Source: an uncultured Blautia sp. (GTDB lineage Bacteria; Bacillota; Clostridia; Lachnospirales; Lachnospiraceae). From it: a stretch of 28,336 bases of DNA. Below are positions 7,828 through 14,946 of the stretch, piece by piece. The notes under the pieces are model-generated. The model saw nothing but the letters and a program-made list of their open reading frames with translations, ran no database searches and was not told the origin of the DNA. The position numbers were made by a program, and so were the translations under genes. Position 1 is the first letter of the stretch. Every line of letters begins with the position of its first letter. The DNA lies in assembly GCF_934372025.1 (NCBI RefSeq), contig NZ_CAKROJ010000030.1:1-28336 (forward strand), written 5' to 3'.

Positions 7828-7846
7828 TAATGCATTGAATGCATTA
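7828..7846. promoter_or_regulatory. Palindromic operator candidate 2 overlapping the lysR promoter
   Basis: TAATGCATT-G-AATGCATTA is a perfect 9-bp inverted repeat around one base. A TATAAT box follows at 7853-7858 on the plus strand, so a protein bound here would cover the -35 region of the lysR promoter, fitting autoregulation. The rest of the 7674-7992 gap holds another TATAAT at 7879-7884 and the lysR ribosome site AGGAGG near 7980, and nothing coding. Confidence 0.55.
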
Positions 7847-7992
7847 ATATGGTATAATAAATGCAAATTTTTTGTGGATATAATAAGGTAAGGAAAGTAC
7901 GGTGAATCAGTCAGGAAGATATAGATGTGAGAGATGCTGACTGCTTATAGGATGAAAGAATTTGGGGTATTTTATACAGGAGGAGAAAGAAT

Positions 7993-8931
7993 ATGACATT
8001 AAATCAGATTCTGTATTTTCAGAAAGTAGCAAGGCTGGAAAACTATCATCAGGCAGCCGAAGAACTATATATTTCACAACCATCTTTGAGCCGGTCCATG
8101 GCAGCACTGGAAGGTGAACTTGGAGTTGCTTTGTTTGAAAAGAAGGGGCGTGGTGTGACACTGACCAAGGCTGGACGTCTGTTTTTGGAACATGCAGACA
8201 GGATCACAGCAGACTGTGATGTGGCCAGAGGTAAGATGCAGGAGCTTTCTTCTAATGGTGGAAAGATAGATATAGGGTATATTTTTCCTCTTGCAGGACA
8301 TTATATTCCACATAATGTAAGAGAATTTCTGAATAAAGAAGAAAATAAAAATGTAGTCTTTAATTTCTGGCAGAATCATACTCCGGCGATTGCAGATAAG
8401 GTAAAAAGCGGTGAATTGGACGTTGGTTTTGGCGGTTATCTGAAGCGTGACGATATGGAGTTTTTTCCAATCAGTGCGCAGGAGCTGGTGATCATCACAC
8501 CTGAAAATCATCCTCTCTCCGGAATCGATGAAGTGCCGCTTACAGCGCTGGATCATTATCCTGTGATCGGATATGAAAAGGAATCCTGGATGGGAACCTA
8601 TGCAAAGCATTTATATAGAAAGTATCAGATTGATCCCAATATGATCGTGGAATGTCCGGATGAGTATTCTATTGTATCACTGGTTCGGGAAAATTTTGGA
8701 ATAGCACTTATGCCACGTACGGACATTCTGGAGAATTCAGCAGGAATCAATATCCACAGACTGAAAGATCTTCACATCTATCGACAGGTGTTTATGTTCT
8801 GGATGAAGGACAGATATCGTCTTCCGGCTGTGGAACGTTTTATTACTTATATGAAAAGACAGCAGGAGGACAACGCGAATGATACCGAAAATGTATCAAA
8901 AATCTATCTGAAAGATATTGTTAATTTTTAA
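7993..8931 (+). CDS. LysR-family transcriptional regulator
   Basis: This 312-residue regulator has an N-terminal winged helix-turn-helix of the classic LysR form: 'LNQILYFQKVARLENYHQAAEELYISQPSLSRSMAALEGELGVALFEKKGRGVTLT' covers about residues 3-58, and the rest is the effector-binding domain ('IDIGYIFPLAG...', 'VKSGELDVGFGG', 'SIVSLVRENFGIALMP'). A CAGGAGG site precedes the start. It is divergent from the MFS-aroD genes and 84 bases upstream of the flavoenzyme gene on its own strand. LysR regulators commonly control the divergent neighbour and respond to a pathway substrate, so quinate, shikimate or a dehydro-derivative is a plausible inducer (inference). Confidence 0.93.
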   Translation: MTLNQILYFQKVARLENYHQAAEELYISQPSLSRSMAALEGELGVALFEKKGRGVTLTKAGRLFLEHADRITADCDVARGKMQELSSNGGKIDIGYIFPLAGHYIPHNVREFLNKEENKNVVFNFWQNHTPAIADKVKSGELDVGFGGYLKRDDMEFFPISAQELVIITPENHPLSGIDEVPLTALDHYPVIGYEKESWMGTYAKHLYRKYQIDPNMIVECPDEYSIVSLVRENFGIALMPRTDILENSAGINIHRLKDLHIYRQVFMFWMKDRYRLPAVERFITYMKRQQEDNANDTENVSKIYLKDIVNF

Positions 8932-8947
8932 TACAAAGAGTTATGAT
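8918..8947 (+). promoter_or_regulatory. Candidate promoter of the flavoenzyme gene
   Basis: TTGTTA (8918-8923) and TATGAT (8942-8947) are 18 bases apart, overlapping the end of lysR and about 70 bases before the flavoenzyme start. A tgtcacaaaca motif follows at about 8952. Confidence 0.35.
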
Positions 8948-9015
8948 AATTGTGTCACAAACAAAGAGAATTGCCAATCATGTAATGAATACCATATTGA
9001 ACAGGAGATTATTTC

Positions 9016-11037
9016 ATGAAGCGTGATTACCCAAAGATTTTTGAACCAATTACAATTAAAAGAACAACAATCAAAAACCGTATTGCAATGACCCCGATGG
9101 GAACCAATTACGGTGAGACAAGCGGAGAGATGAGCAACCGTCATATGAATTATTATTCTCTTCGTGCAAAAGGTGGCACAGGTCTTATCATTCTTGAAAA
9201 TGCTAATGTTGAATATCCGGCAGGCTCCAATGGAACAAGCCAGATCCGTATCGATCATGACAGCTTTATGCCACGTTACTATCAGCTGGTAGAAAACCTT
9301 CATAAGAGTGGTGCTACTGTAGCCATTCAGGTAAACCATGCCGGAGCATCTGCTTCTTCCGCAAGAACCGGAATGGAAACCGTTTCTTCTTCAAATATTC
9401 CGACTAAGGCAGGCGGAGAAGTTCCGCGTCCGATGACAAAAGAAGAAATCCTTACAACAGTTAAAAAATACGGAGAGGCTGCAAAGCGTGTCCAGGCAAT
9501 CGGTTTTGATGCAATCGAGATCCATTGCGGTCATTCTTATCTGATGAGTCAGTTTATCTCTCCTTATTATAATAAGAGAACAGATGAGTTTGGAGGTTCT
9601 GTAGAAAACCGTCTTCGTTTCCCTCGTATGGTACTTGAAGAGGTTCGCAAGAACGTAGGACCATGGTTCCCGATCATCGTTCGTATTTCAGCAGAAGAGA
9701 GAGTACCGGGTGGAAACACTCTGGAAGACACACTGGAATATCTGGAATATCTTGATGAATTTATAGATATGTATGATGTTTCCTGTGGATTGAATCCTTC
9801 TCTTCAGTATCAGATCGATTCTAACTTCCTTCCGGATGGATGGAGATCCTACATGGCAAGAGCCGTAAAGGATAAATTCAAGAAACCGGTTATCAATGCA
9901 GGTAACTATCGTGATCCTGAGGTAGTCGAGAAAATTCTTGAGAGTGGTGATGTGGACATTGTCGGAATGGGACGTGGACTTATCGCAGAGCCGAACTGGG
10001 TTAAAAAAGTTGAAAATGGAGAAGAGGATCTTCTTCGTAAATGTATTTCATGTAATGTCGGATGTGCAGGAAACCGTATCGGAGTTAATCGTCCGATTCG
10101 TTGTACCGTTAACCCGGCAGTACCGGAAGGTGACATTTATAAAGCACTCAAGATTAACAAAAACTGCAATGTTGTAGTAGTTGGTGGTGGTACAGCAGGA
10201 ATGGAAGCTGCATGTACAGCAGCGGAAGTTGGATGCAATGTTTTTGTTCTGGAGAAAAAAGATCATCTCGGCGGACTTTCCACATTTATTTCAGATCTTC
10301 CGAGCAAGACTCGTATGAAAGATTTTCCGAAATATCTGGAAGCACGTGCTGCAAGACTGAAAAACCTTTATGTTTTCCTTAATACAGAAGCAACAGTTGA
10401 GACAGTAAAACAGTTCAAGCCAGATATCGTTGTAAATGCAACAGGTTCTGTACCGCTTGTAGCGCCGATCAAAGGCCTGAAAGAGAATATTGAGGCCGGA
10501 AACGTAGCTACAATTTTTGATATGATCAACAATCTGAATGCAGGAAAATATCCGGATGAAGCCTGTCAGGGCAAAAAAGTCGTTGTAGTTGGCGGCGGTT
10601 CTGTGGGACTTGATGTTATCGAATATTTTGCACCTCGCGGAGCAGAATGTACGATCATTGATATGCTTCCTCAGATCGGTATGCTTGCTGACCCGATTAC
10701 CAAATGTTCCATGCGTGAGACTCATGACAAATATGGTGTGAAGGAATATGTAAACACTGCTCTTCAGGAAGTGAAAGAAAATGCATTCACAGTTAAACTT
10801 CCAGACGGACAGATTAAAGATATGGAATTTGACCTGGGCTTCAATTGCCTTGGAATGCGTTCTAATAATCCAGTACTTCCGGAACTGGAAGAAGCATTCA
10901 AGGATACCGATACTTATGTATACACAATCGGTGATTCCGTACGTGCCCGCCGTATCATGGAAGGTACTATGGAAGGACGCGCAATCCTGAACGTACTTGA
11001 ATCTCAGGGATATCTGCATTTAGAGCCGTTAGAATAA
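9016..11037 (+). CDS. NADH:flavin oxidoreductase / enoate reductase, FadH/BaiCD type (FMN, 4Fe-4S, FAD)
   Basis: This 673-residue flavoprotein belongs to the Old Yellow Enzyme superfamily with the three-part layout of 2,4-dienoyl-CoA reductase and anaerobic enoate reductases. Residues 1-340 form the FMN-binding TIM barrel ('IEIHCGHSYLMSQFISPYYNKRTDEFGGSVENR' holds the conserved Tyr). The 4Fe-4S site is C343-x2-C346-x3-C350-x12-C363. An FAD fold follows at about 385-400 (GGGTAGMEAA), with an NAD(P) fold inserted at about 522-535 (GGGSVGLDVIEY). The start is 8 bases after AGGAG. Such enzymes reduce C=C bonds conjugated to a carbonyl or carboxylate. Shikimate and 3-dehydroshikimate have such a bond. 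Placed between LysR and a shikimate dehydrogenase-like gene, it is a candidate hydroaromatic C=C reductase (inference). A 2-enoate or bile-acid substrate remains possible. Confidence 0.9.
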   Translation: MKRDYPKIFEPITIKRTTIKNRIAMTPMGTNYGETSGEMSNRHMNYYSLRAKGGTGLIILENANVEYPAGSNGTSQIRIDHDSFMPRYYQLVENLHKSGATVAIQVNHAGASASSARTGMETVSSSNIPTKAGGEVPRPMTKEEILTTVKKYGEAAKRVQAIGFDAIEIHCGHSYLMSQFISPYYNKRTDEFGGSVENRLRFPRMVLEEVRKNVGPWFPIIVRISAEERVPGGNTLEDTLEYLEYLDEFIDMYDVSCGLNPSLQYQIDSNFLPDGWRSYMARAVKDKFKKPVINAGNYRDPEVVEKILESGDVDIVGMGRGLIAEPNWVKKVENGEEDLLRKCISCNVGCAGNRIGVNRPIRCTVNPAVPEGDIYKALKINKNCNVVVVGGGTAGMEAACTAAEVGCNVFVLEKKDHLGGLSTFISDLPSKTRMKDFPKYLEARAARLKNLYVFLNTEATVETVKQFKPDIVVNATGSVPLVAPIKGLKENIEAGNVATIFDMINNLNAGKYPDEACQGKKVVVVGGGSVGLDVIEYFAPRGAECTIIDMLPQIGMLADPITKCSMRETHDKYGVKEYVNTALQEVKENAFTVKLPDGQIKDMEFDLGFNCLGMRSNNPVLPELEEAFKDTDTYVYTIGDSVRARRIMEGTMEGRAILNVLESQGYLHLEPLE

Positions 11038-11044
11038 GTTTGTA

Positions 11045-11078
11045 GACTTGTGAGAATTGCGAAGCAATGGAACAAGTC
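11045..11078 (+). other. Intercistronic nested hairpin
   Basis: GACTTGT 11045-11051 pairs with ACAAGTC 11072-11078, and ATTGC 11056-11060 with GCAAT 11064-11068 around a GAA loop. It lies between the flavoenzyme and the first dehydrogenase. With no T-run it is more likely a processing or stabilising element than a terminator. Confidence 0.5.
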
Positions 11079-11126
11079 GTAGGTATCAGAATATACACAA
11101 TTCATAAAAGAAAAGAGGAAAATATT

Positions 11127-12014
11127 ATGCCAAACATTACAGGACATACAGAATTAGTAGGATTAATGGCTTACCCGATCCGTCATACACAGTCACCGAC
11201 AACACACAACCTTGCATACGACAAAAACGGCGATGATGTTATTCAGCTTGCATTCGAAGTAGACAATGATTCTCTTAAAGACGCTGTTCAGAGTATCCGT
11301 GCTCTTAAAATGCTTGGATCTAACATTTCCATGCCGAATAAAACTGTAGTTCATAAATATCTGGACGAAGTTGACGAAGCTGCCAAATTATGTGGTGCGA
11401 TCAACACAGTTGTAAATATGCGTGATGAAAACGGAGAAGTAACAGGTAAGCTTAAAGGTTATAATACTGATGGTATGGGATACTGGCAGGGACTTACTGA
11501 AGAAGGCATTGATTTCAAAGGAATGAAAATGGTTCTGATCGGAACCGGCGGAGCTGCTACTGCAATTGCTGTACGTGGAGCCCTTGACGGAATTGCTGAG
11601 CTTGAAATCTTCAATATCAAAGATAAATTTTACAGCCGTGGAGAAGAGATCGTAGATCTGATCAACAAAAATACAAATTGCAAGGCTACTATGAATGATC
11701 TTGGAGATCTTGATCTTCTCAAAGAAAAAATGCATGCAGCAGATCTTTTCTGCGATGCAACAGGTGTAGGAATGCATCCACTGGAAGACCTTTCCAATAT
11801 CCCGGATACTTCTTACTTCAAAAAAGACCTGATCGTAACGGATACTGTTTATGCACCACGCGAAACTGTTATGATGAAACAGGCAAAAGAAGCTGGATGT
11901 GATAAAGTTTACAATGGTATGAGCATGATGCTGTTCCAGGCTTTGATTGCTATTAAGCTTTATACTGGAAAAGATACTCCGGTAGATTATATGAAAGAAA
12001 AACTTGGAATCTAA
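11127..12014 (+). CDS. aroE: Quinate/shikimate dehydrogenase paralogue 1 (YdiB-like AroE family)
   Basis: This 295-residue dehydrogenase oxidises or reduces C3 of the quinate/shikimate ring. The start at 11127 is chosen over an ATG at 11067 because AGAGG precedes it and family similarity begins there. 'ELVGLMAYPIRHTQSPTTHN' is YdiB-like; the usual first substrate Ser is Thr21, and Ser23 is kept. Catalytic Lys72 (SMPNK) and Asp115 (YNTDG) are present. The nucleotide loop is GTGGAATA at 139-146. In place of the NADP-gripping NRT of biosynthetic AroE it has N-I-K-D166, like the NRRD of YdiB, predicting NAD use. A second paralogue lies 3 kb downstream. Together with aroD nearby, a catabolic role is likely. 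Confidence 0.9.
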   Translation: MPNITGHTELVGLMAYPIRHTQSPTTHNLAYDKNGDDVIQLAFEVDNDSLKDAVQSIRALKMLGSNISMPNKTVVHKYLDEVDEAAKLCGAINTVVNMRDENGEVTGKLKGYNTDGMGYWQGLTEEGIDFKGMKMVLIGTGGAATAIAVRGALDGIAELEIFNIKDKFYSRGEEIVDLINKNTNCKATMNDLGDLDLLKEKMHAADLFCDATGVGMHPLEDLSNIPDTSYFKKDLIVTDTVYAPRETVMMKQAKEAGCDKVYNGMSMMLFQALIAIKLYTGKDTPVDYMKEKLGI

Positions 12015-12023
12015 GATTCAGAT

Positions 12024-12067
12024 AAAAAAGCTGTGCACTGGTGTATAATCGGTGTATGGCTTTTTTT
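12024..12067 (+). terminator. Terminator after dehydrogenase 1
   Basis: AGCTGTGCAC (12029-12038) pairs, with wobbles, with GTGTATGGCT (12052-12061), preceded by an A-run and followed by TTTTTTT to 12067. This ends the flavoenzyme-dehydrogenase transcript. Confidence 0.7.
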
Positions 12068-12201
12068 ACTTCATAGGAAATTACTCCGTAATGTTTCAAT
12101 AAATATTTTGTAAAAAGTGTGAGACAGGCATTGCTATTTATTCGGAAAAATGTGATGATATGCTTGTTGTGATAAATAAACAAGAGCCGAGGAGAATTTA
12201 T

Positions 12202-13002
12202 ATGATAAAACTTGTGGTATCAGATATTGACGGAACACTTGTAAAAGACGGAACTCTGGATATCAATCCGGAATATATGGATGTGATCAGTAAGCTGACA
12301 GAGAAAGGAATTCATTTTGTCGCATGTTCCGGAAGACAGTTTTGCAGCGAAAAACAGCTGTTTGCACCGGTGAAGGACAAAATATTTTACATTTCTGATG
12401 GTGGAACTGTAGTTCGTACATTAGATAAAATTCTGAACGTACATACTCTTCCAATTGAAATCTGGAAGAACATGGCAATCATGGCAAAAAAAGAAATGCC
12501 GGAATGCGATTATTTTCTGTCTGCTCCGGAAGGCAGTTATGCAGAAAATTCAAACACGCCTATGTTCCACTGGCTGAAGGATTCTTATGGATATGATATT
12601 CAGGAAATACCGGATCTGCTGGAGTCTTTTGGCGAGGATAAACAGATCACAAAGATTGCTATTTATCATACTGATCATTGTGAGGAGATGTGTGCACCGG
12701 TATTTACGCCGCACTGGAAGGATAAGGTAAACATGGCCTGTGCCGGCAAGGAATGGATGGACTGTACCCCGATTGGAGCAGATAAGAGTTCCGCAGTGGC
12801 ATTTCTTCAGAAATATCTGGGTATTACTCCAGAGGAAACCTGTACATTCGGAGATAATATCAATGATATTGAGATGCTGAAAAATGCCGGCAACAGTTAT
12901 GCAGTGGCAAATGCAAGAGAAGAAGTGCAGAAAGCTGCAAAAGCAGTATGTCCGTCTTATCAGGAAGACGGGGTCTTAAGTATTCTGAAAACTTTGTTGT
13001 AA
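12202..13002 (+). CDS. Cof-type HAD-IIB family hydrolase
   Basis: This 266-residue phosphatase belongs to the haloacid dehalogenase superfamily, class IIB. Motif I is 'VVSDIDGTLV' with nucleophile Asp8 and acid/base Asp10; motif II is 'VACSGR'; motif IV is 'TFGDNINDIEMLKNAGNSYAV' near the C-terminus. The start at 12202 is preferred to an upstream ATG at 12160 because CCGAGGAG lies 7 bases before it. Relatives dephosphorylate sugar phosphates, flavin precursors or other small phosphates, so the substrate cannot be read from sequence. It follows a terminator and may be a separate transcript that only happens to lie within the hydroaromatic locus. Confidence 0.9.
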   Translation: MIKLVVSDIDGTLVKDGTLDINPEYMDVISKLTEKGIHFVACSGRQFCSEKQLFAPVKDKIFYISDGGTVVRTLDKILNVHTLPIEIWKNMAIMAKKEMPECDYFLSAPEGSYAENSNTPMFHWLKDSYGYDIQEIPDLLESFGEDKQITKIAIYHTDHCEEMCAPVFTPHWKDKVNMACAGKEWMDCTPIGADKSSAVAFLQKYLGITPEETCTFGDNINDIEMLKNAGNSYAVANAREEVQKAAKAVCPSYQEDGVLSILKTLL

Positions 13003-13016
13003 ACATGAGGTTTTGC

Positions 13017-13137
13017 TTGCTTTATCACTTTAAATCGTGTATCATTTCTCGATAATATCCGCAAACCCTTGATTTTAGGGCAGTTCAAGACATTATAAAT
13101 TGAGAGAAAACAGAATTTTATACCAAATTTATACCAA
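13017..13137 (+). repeat. Left repeat cluster of the element (copies A, B, C)
   Basis: Copy A is 13017-13046 and contains TTGCTT-17-TATCAT, a promoter-like pair. Copy B is 13058-13077 (TCCGCAAACCCTTGATTTTA). Copy C is 13114-13130, followed by a second TATACCAA at about 13130-13137. Counterparts lie at 14904-15068 in the same orientation but in the order C, B, A. Confidence 0.6.
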
Positions 13138-13175
13138 ATGCCAAAGAAATTCACAAAATACCGAGATCAGGCATA

Positions 13176-13204
13176 TTGATTTACAGAAACGCATATGCTA
13201 TAAT
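13176..13204 (+). promoter_or_regulatory. Strong promoter for a short RNA
   Basis: TTGATT (13176-13181), a 17-base spacer and a consensus TATAAT (13199-13204). No open frame with a ribosome site follows; a terminator lies about 50 bases downstream of the expected start site. Confidence 0.6.
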
Positions 13205-13210
13205 TGCCAT

Positions 13211-13294
13211 AGGCGAAAAGAAATGACGAGTCCATGTGGACGAAAAAGAGTGAAGCCCTCAGTACTGCGAATACTGGGGGCTTCTTCTTGTTTA
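13211..13294 (+). ncRNA. Putative small RNA, candidate antitoxin
   Basis: A short transcript of about 85 nt is predicted from the promoter at 13176-13204 to the terminator stem at 13252-13284. It contains a small hairpin GTCC-ATGT-GGAC (13230-13241). It runs towards the toxin-like gene on the opposite strand and would overlap the 3' end of that message through the shared terminator, as RNA II does in Fst-type par loci. Ends are estimated. Confidence 0.5.
13252..13284. terminator. Bidirectional terminator shared by the small RNA and the toxin-like gene
   Basis: GAAGCCCTCAGTA (13252-13264) pairs with TACTGGGGGCTTC (13272-13284) with one wobble and a 7-base loop. On plus it is followed by ttcttgtttattt, on minus by actctttttcg. 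Confidence 0.7.
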
Positions 13295-13331
13295 TTTATA
13301 GTAGACAAGAAACTACTAGGCTAGCGTTGTC

Positions 13332-13421
13332 TCACTTATCACCATCTAACCATTTGCAAACATAATAGGCGACTATGCTCGCCAGACAGGAGATAAGAAA
13401 AGAAATGACGATGTTTTCCAT
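13332..13421 (-). CDS. 29-residue hydrophobic peptide, putative type I toxin
   Basis: A very short frame encodes MENIVISFLISCLASIVAY and then YVCKWLDGDK (29 residues). One membrane helix is followed by a short charged tail. An AGGAGG site lies 10 bases upstream, and an extended -10 promoter (TGcTATACT) lies at 13471-13479 on the minus strand. I recall similar small peptides ending in YYICKWLDG-type tails in Lachnospiraceae, annotated as hypothetical or holin-like toxins. A convergent small RNA with a shared terminator supports an Fst/TxpA-like type I toxin-antitoxin locus. No function is shown. Confidence 0.65.
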   Translation of the reverse strand: MENIVISFLISCLASIVAYYVCKWLDGDK

Positions 13422-13470
13422 ATGGACTGCACCTCCTCCCGTTGCCGGGTATCGGTTGGACAACATGATT

Positions 13471-13479
13471 AGTATAGCA
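13471..13479 (-). promoter_or_regulatory. Extended -10 promoter of the toxin-like gene
   Basis: On the minus strand TGC-TATACT is an extended -10 element about 50 bases before the 29-codon frame. No good -35 is seen, which is common for extended -10 promoters. Confidence 0.45.
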
Positions 13480-13515
13480 TGCCTTAGAACAAAATGGAAC
13501 ATATATAAATGACTA

Positions 13516-13546
13516 CCCGGTACAAATTAATGTACCGGGCGGTTTT
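13516..13546 (+). terminator. Perfect hairpin with T-run, overlapping the end of the zinc-ribbon gene
   Basis: CCCGGTACA (13516-13524) and TGTACCGGG (13531-13539) pair perfectly and are followed by CGGTTTTTT on plus. The stop codon of the minus-strand zinc-ribbon gene lies inside the stem and loop. Only the plus orientation has a T-run, although no plus-strand gene is seen to end here. Confidence 0.6.
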
Positions 13547-14324
13547 TTGGTCTTTTTGTCAATTCTTGATGTTTCTGTTTTAGCCATTCTTCGTACTGCT
13601 TTTGAGTTTGAATAGAAGAGTTATAGTCATTGGGGCAAGGAGAGGCTTTTTTTCCCTCGATCAAATCTCTGTAGTAGTAGGATTCTGTAACAAAAGCATT
13701 GTAATCTTCACCACGATTGCGGAGCATGTCAACAATGGCTTTGTGTTTGATCTGGATAGGATTTCTTTTTCTTTTCCGGTCGTTATATTGCTTTTGAGCT
13801 TTTTGGTCAGCAGAACATTTAGGGCAAAAATTTACACGTTTATCTCGTTTTACAAATAATTCATTGCAGATAGGGCAATATTTTAAAGAAAATTTATAAT
13901 TGATCAATTCCAAAATATCCCTATCGCATAAGGAGTAAACTTCATCATTAGTATTAACAATAAATTTATCATAATAATGATTTTTATACCATGTAACAGC
14001 TGATAACAATGGAACATGAATTTTTTGATATGAAGTGACAAGGCTACTATAAAAATCTGTGCCAGTTAATGAAATTTCGTAACCGCGTAACATGTATTGC
14101 ATCATTTGATCTATTAAAGAATTTGCATCGCTGATTTCACGATAAGATTGTAATATATCTATTTCAGATGAAGTATCAAATATTTTGGCGGCATAATCTT
14201 TATACAGTGGCAAATAGACAATATTTTCGCTAAATGGAACACCATTATCTGGTTTGACACAAAAAGGAGTATTAGCATGATATAACATAATGGCTATTAT
14301 ATTTTTATCTTTTTCAAATTTCAA
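13527..14324 (-). CDS. Zinc-ribbon protein of unknown function, mobile-element cargo
   Basis: This 265-residue protein is not confidently recognised. Residues 1-150 are a helical-looking region without clear motifs. At about residue 153 a C-x2-C-x13-C-x2-C zinc ribbon ('CPICNELF ... NFCPKCS') is followed by a strongly basic stretch 'YNDRKRKRNP', and the C-terminus is rich in Lys and Gln. This layout recalls DUF6076/CGNR-like proteins that accompany integrative elements, an uncertain match. Base composition is clearly more AT-rich than the surrounding metabolic genes. Its start lies only 16 bases from the divergent primase fragment, and its stop falls in a perfect hairpin. Nucleic-acid binding is plausible. 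Confidence 0.65.
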   Translation of the reverse strand: MKFEKDKNIIAIMLYHANTPFCVKPDNGVPFSENIVYLPLYKDYAAKIFDTSSEIDILQSYREISDANSLIDQMMQYMLRGYEISLTGTDFYSSLVTSYQKIHVPLLSAVTWYKNHYYDKFIVNTNDEVYSLCDRDILELINYKFSLKYCPICNELFVKRDKRVNFCPKCSADQKAQKQYNDRKRKRNPIQIKHKAIVDMLRNRGEDYNAFVTESYYYRDLIEGKKASPCPNDYNSSIQTQKQYEEWLKQKHQELTKRPKNRPVH

Positions 14325-14340
14325 CTCGATTTGATGTGTA

Positions 14341-14946
14341 ATGTTTAATGAAAATTTAGGAAAGGTGATGAGAGAGCCATATGAGAGCCAGACAGATGAT
14401 TTTATGGAAAAAAAGATTCAAAGCAGTATTTTGAGACAATTACAACAAATAAAACCAGAATGCAACATGGAACTATCGGACATGGGGAATGGATGGCTGT
14501 TCGCCGAGATTTTTAAAGATCAGTGCAGATTTGATGCAACTGCTCGAGAATGGTATATATACAACAATGGTGTATGGCAGCAGGATACCGGCGACATGAC
14601 AACGAGCAAATATGCAAAAAAACTTGCAGATAATCTCTTTATTTATTGCACCGAAATTATTGACAGTAAATTAAAAGAGTCATTTATAAAACATTGCGCA
14701 AAACTGGGGCAACTGCGATATCGAAAAACAATGATAGAAGATGCAAGAGACCATCACTTCTTTTATGCAGAGGAACTTGACAAAGATTTGTTTTTGCTAA
14801 ACTGCCAGAATGGCGTTTTGGACTTAAAAACATTTGAGTTTATGGAGCATTCACCAGATTTATTTGATCCATTCCCTATTATTGGGCGTGGCTTTTTTAA
14901 GACAATTTTATACCAAATTTTATGTCAAATGAAAGAAAAAAGATAA
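14341..14946 (+). pseudogene. N-terminal fragment of a P4-family phage/plasmid primase
   Basis: The 201-residue frame resembles the region before and including the start of the D5_N domain of phage/plasmid primase-helicases. 'MGNGWLFAEIFKDQCRFDATAREWYIYNNGVW' is the usual opening, and 'FFYAEELDKDLFLLNCQNGVLDLKTFEF' is the conserved block that precedes the helicase in intact proteins. The AAA+ helicase domain with its Walker motifs is missing. The frame stops soon after 'PDLF', at the junction that holds repeat copy C'. The start may be 14341 or 14368. It is a remnant of a replication module and is unlikely to act as a primase. Confidence 0.7.

Noticed and set aside
10291..11019. Long minus-strand open frame (242 codons) inside the flavoenzyme gene
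   Set aside because: It is antisense to a clearly conserved protein, Cys/Phe/Ser-rich without any domain, and has no ribosome site; a shadow frame.
13205..13250. Mini-ykkC (guanidine-II) motif
   Set aside because: ACGA strings occur, but they are not in the loops of two matching hairpins.
13100..13324. 74-codon plus-strand frame across the small RNA
   Set aside because: It reads through the promoter and terminator signals, has no good ribosome site and no recognisable protein features.
14341..14946. Intact phage primase-helicase
   Set aside because: The helicase domain with Walker motifs is absent and the frame ends at a repeat junction, so it is treated as a fragment.
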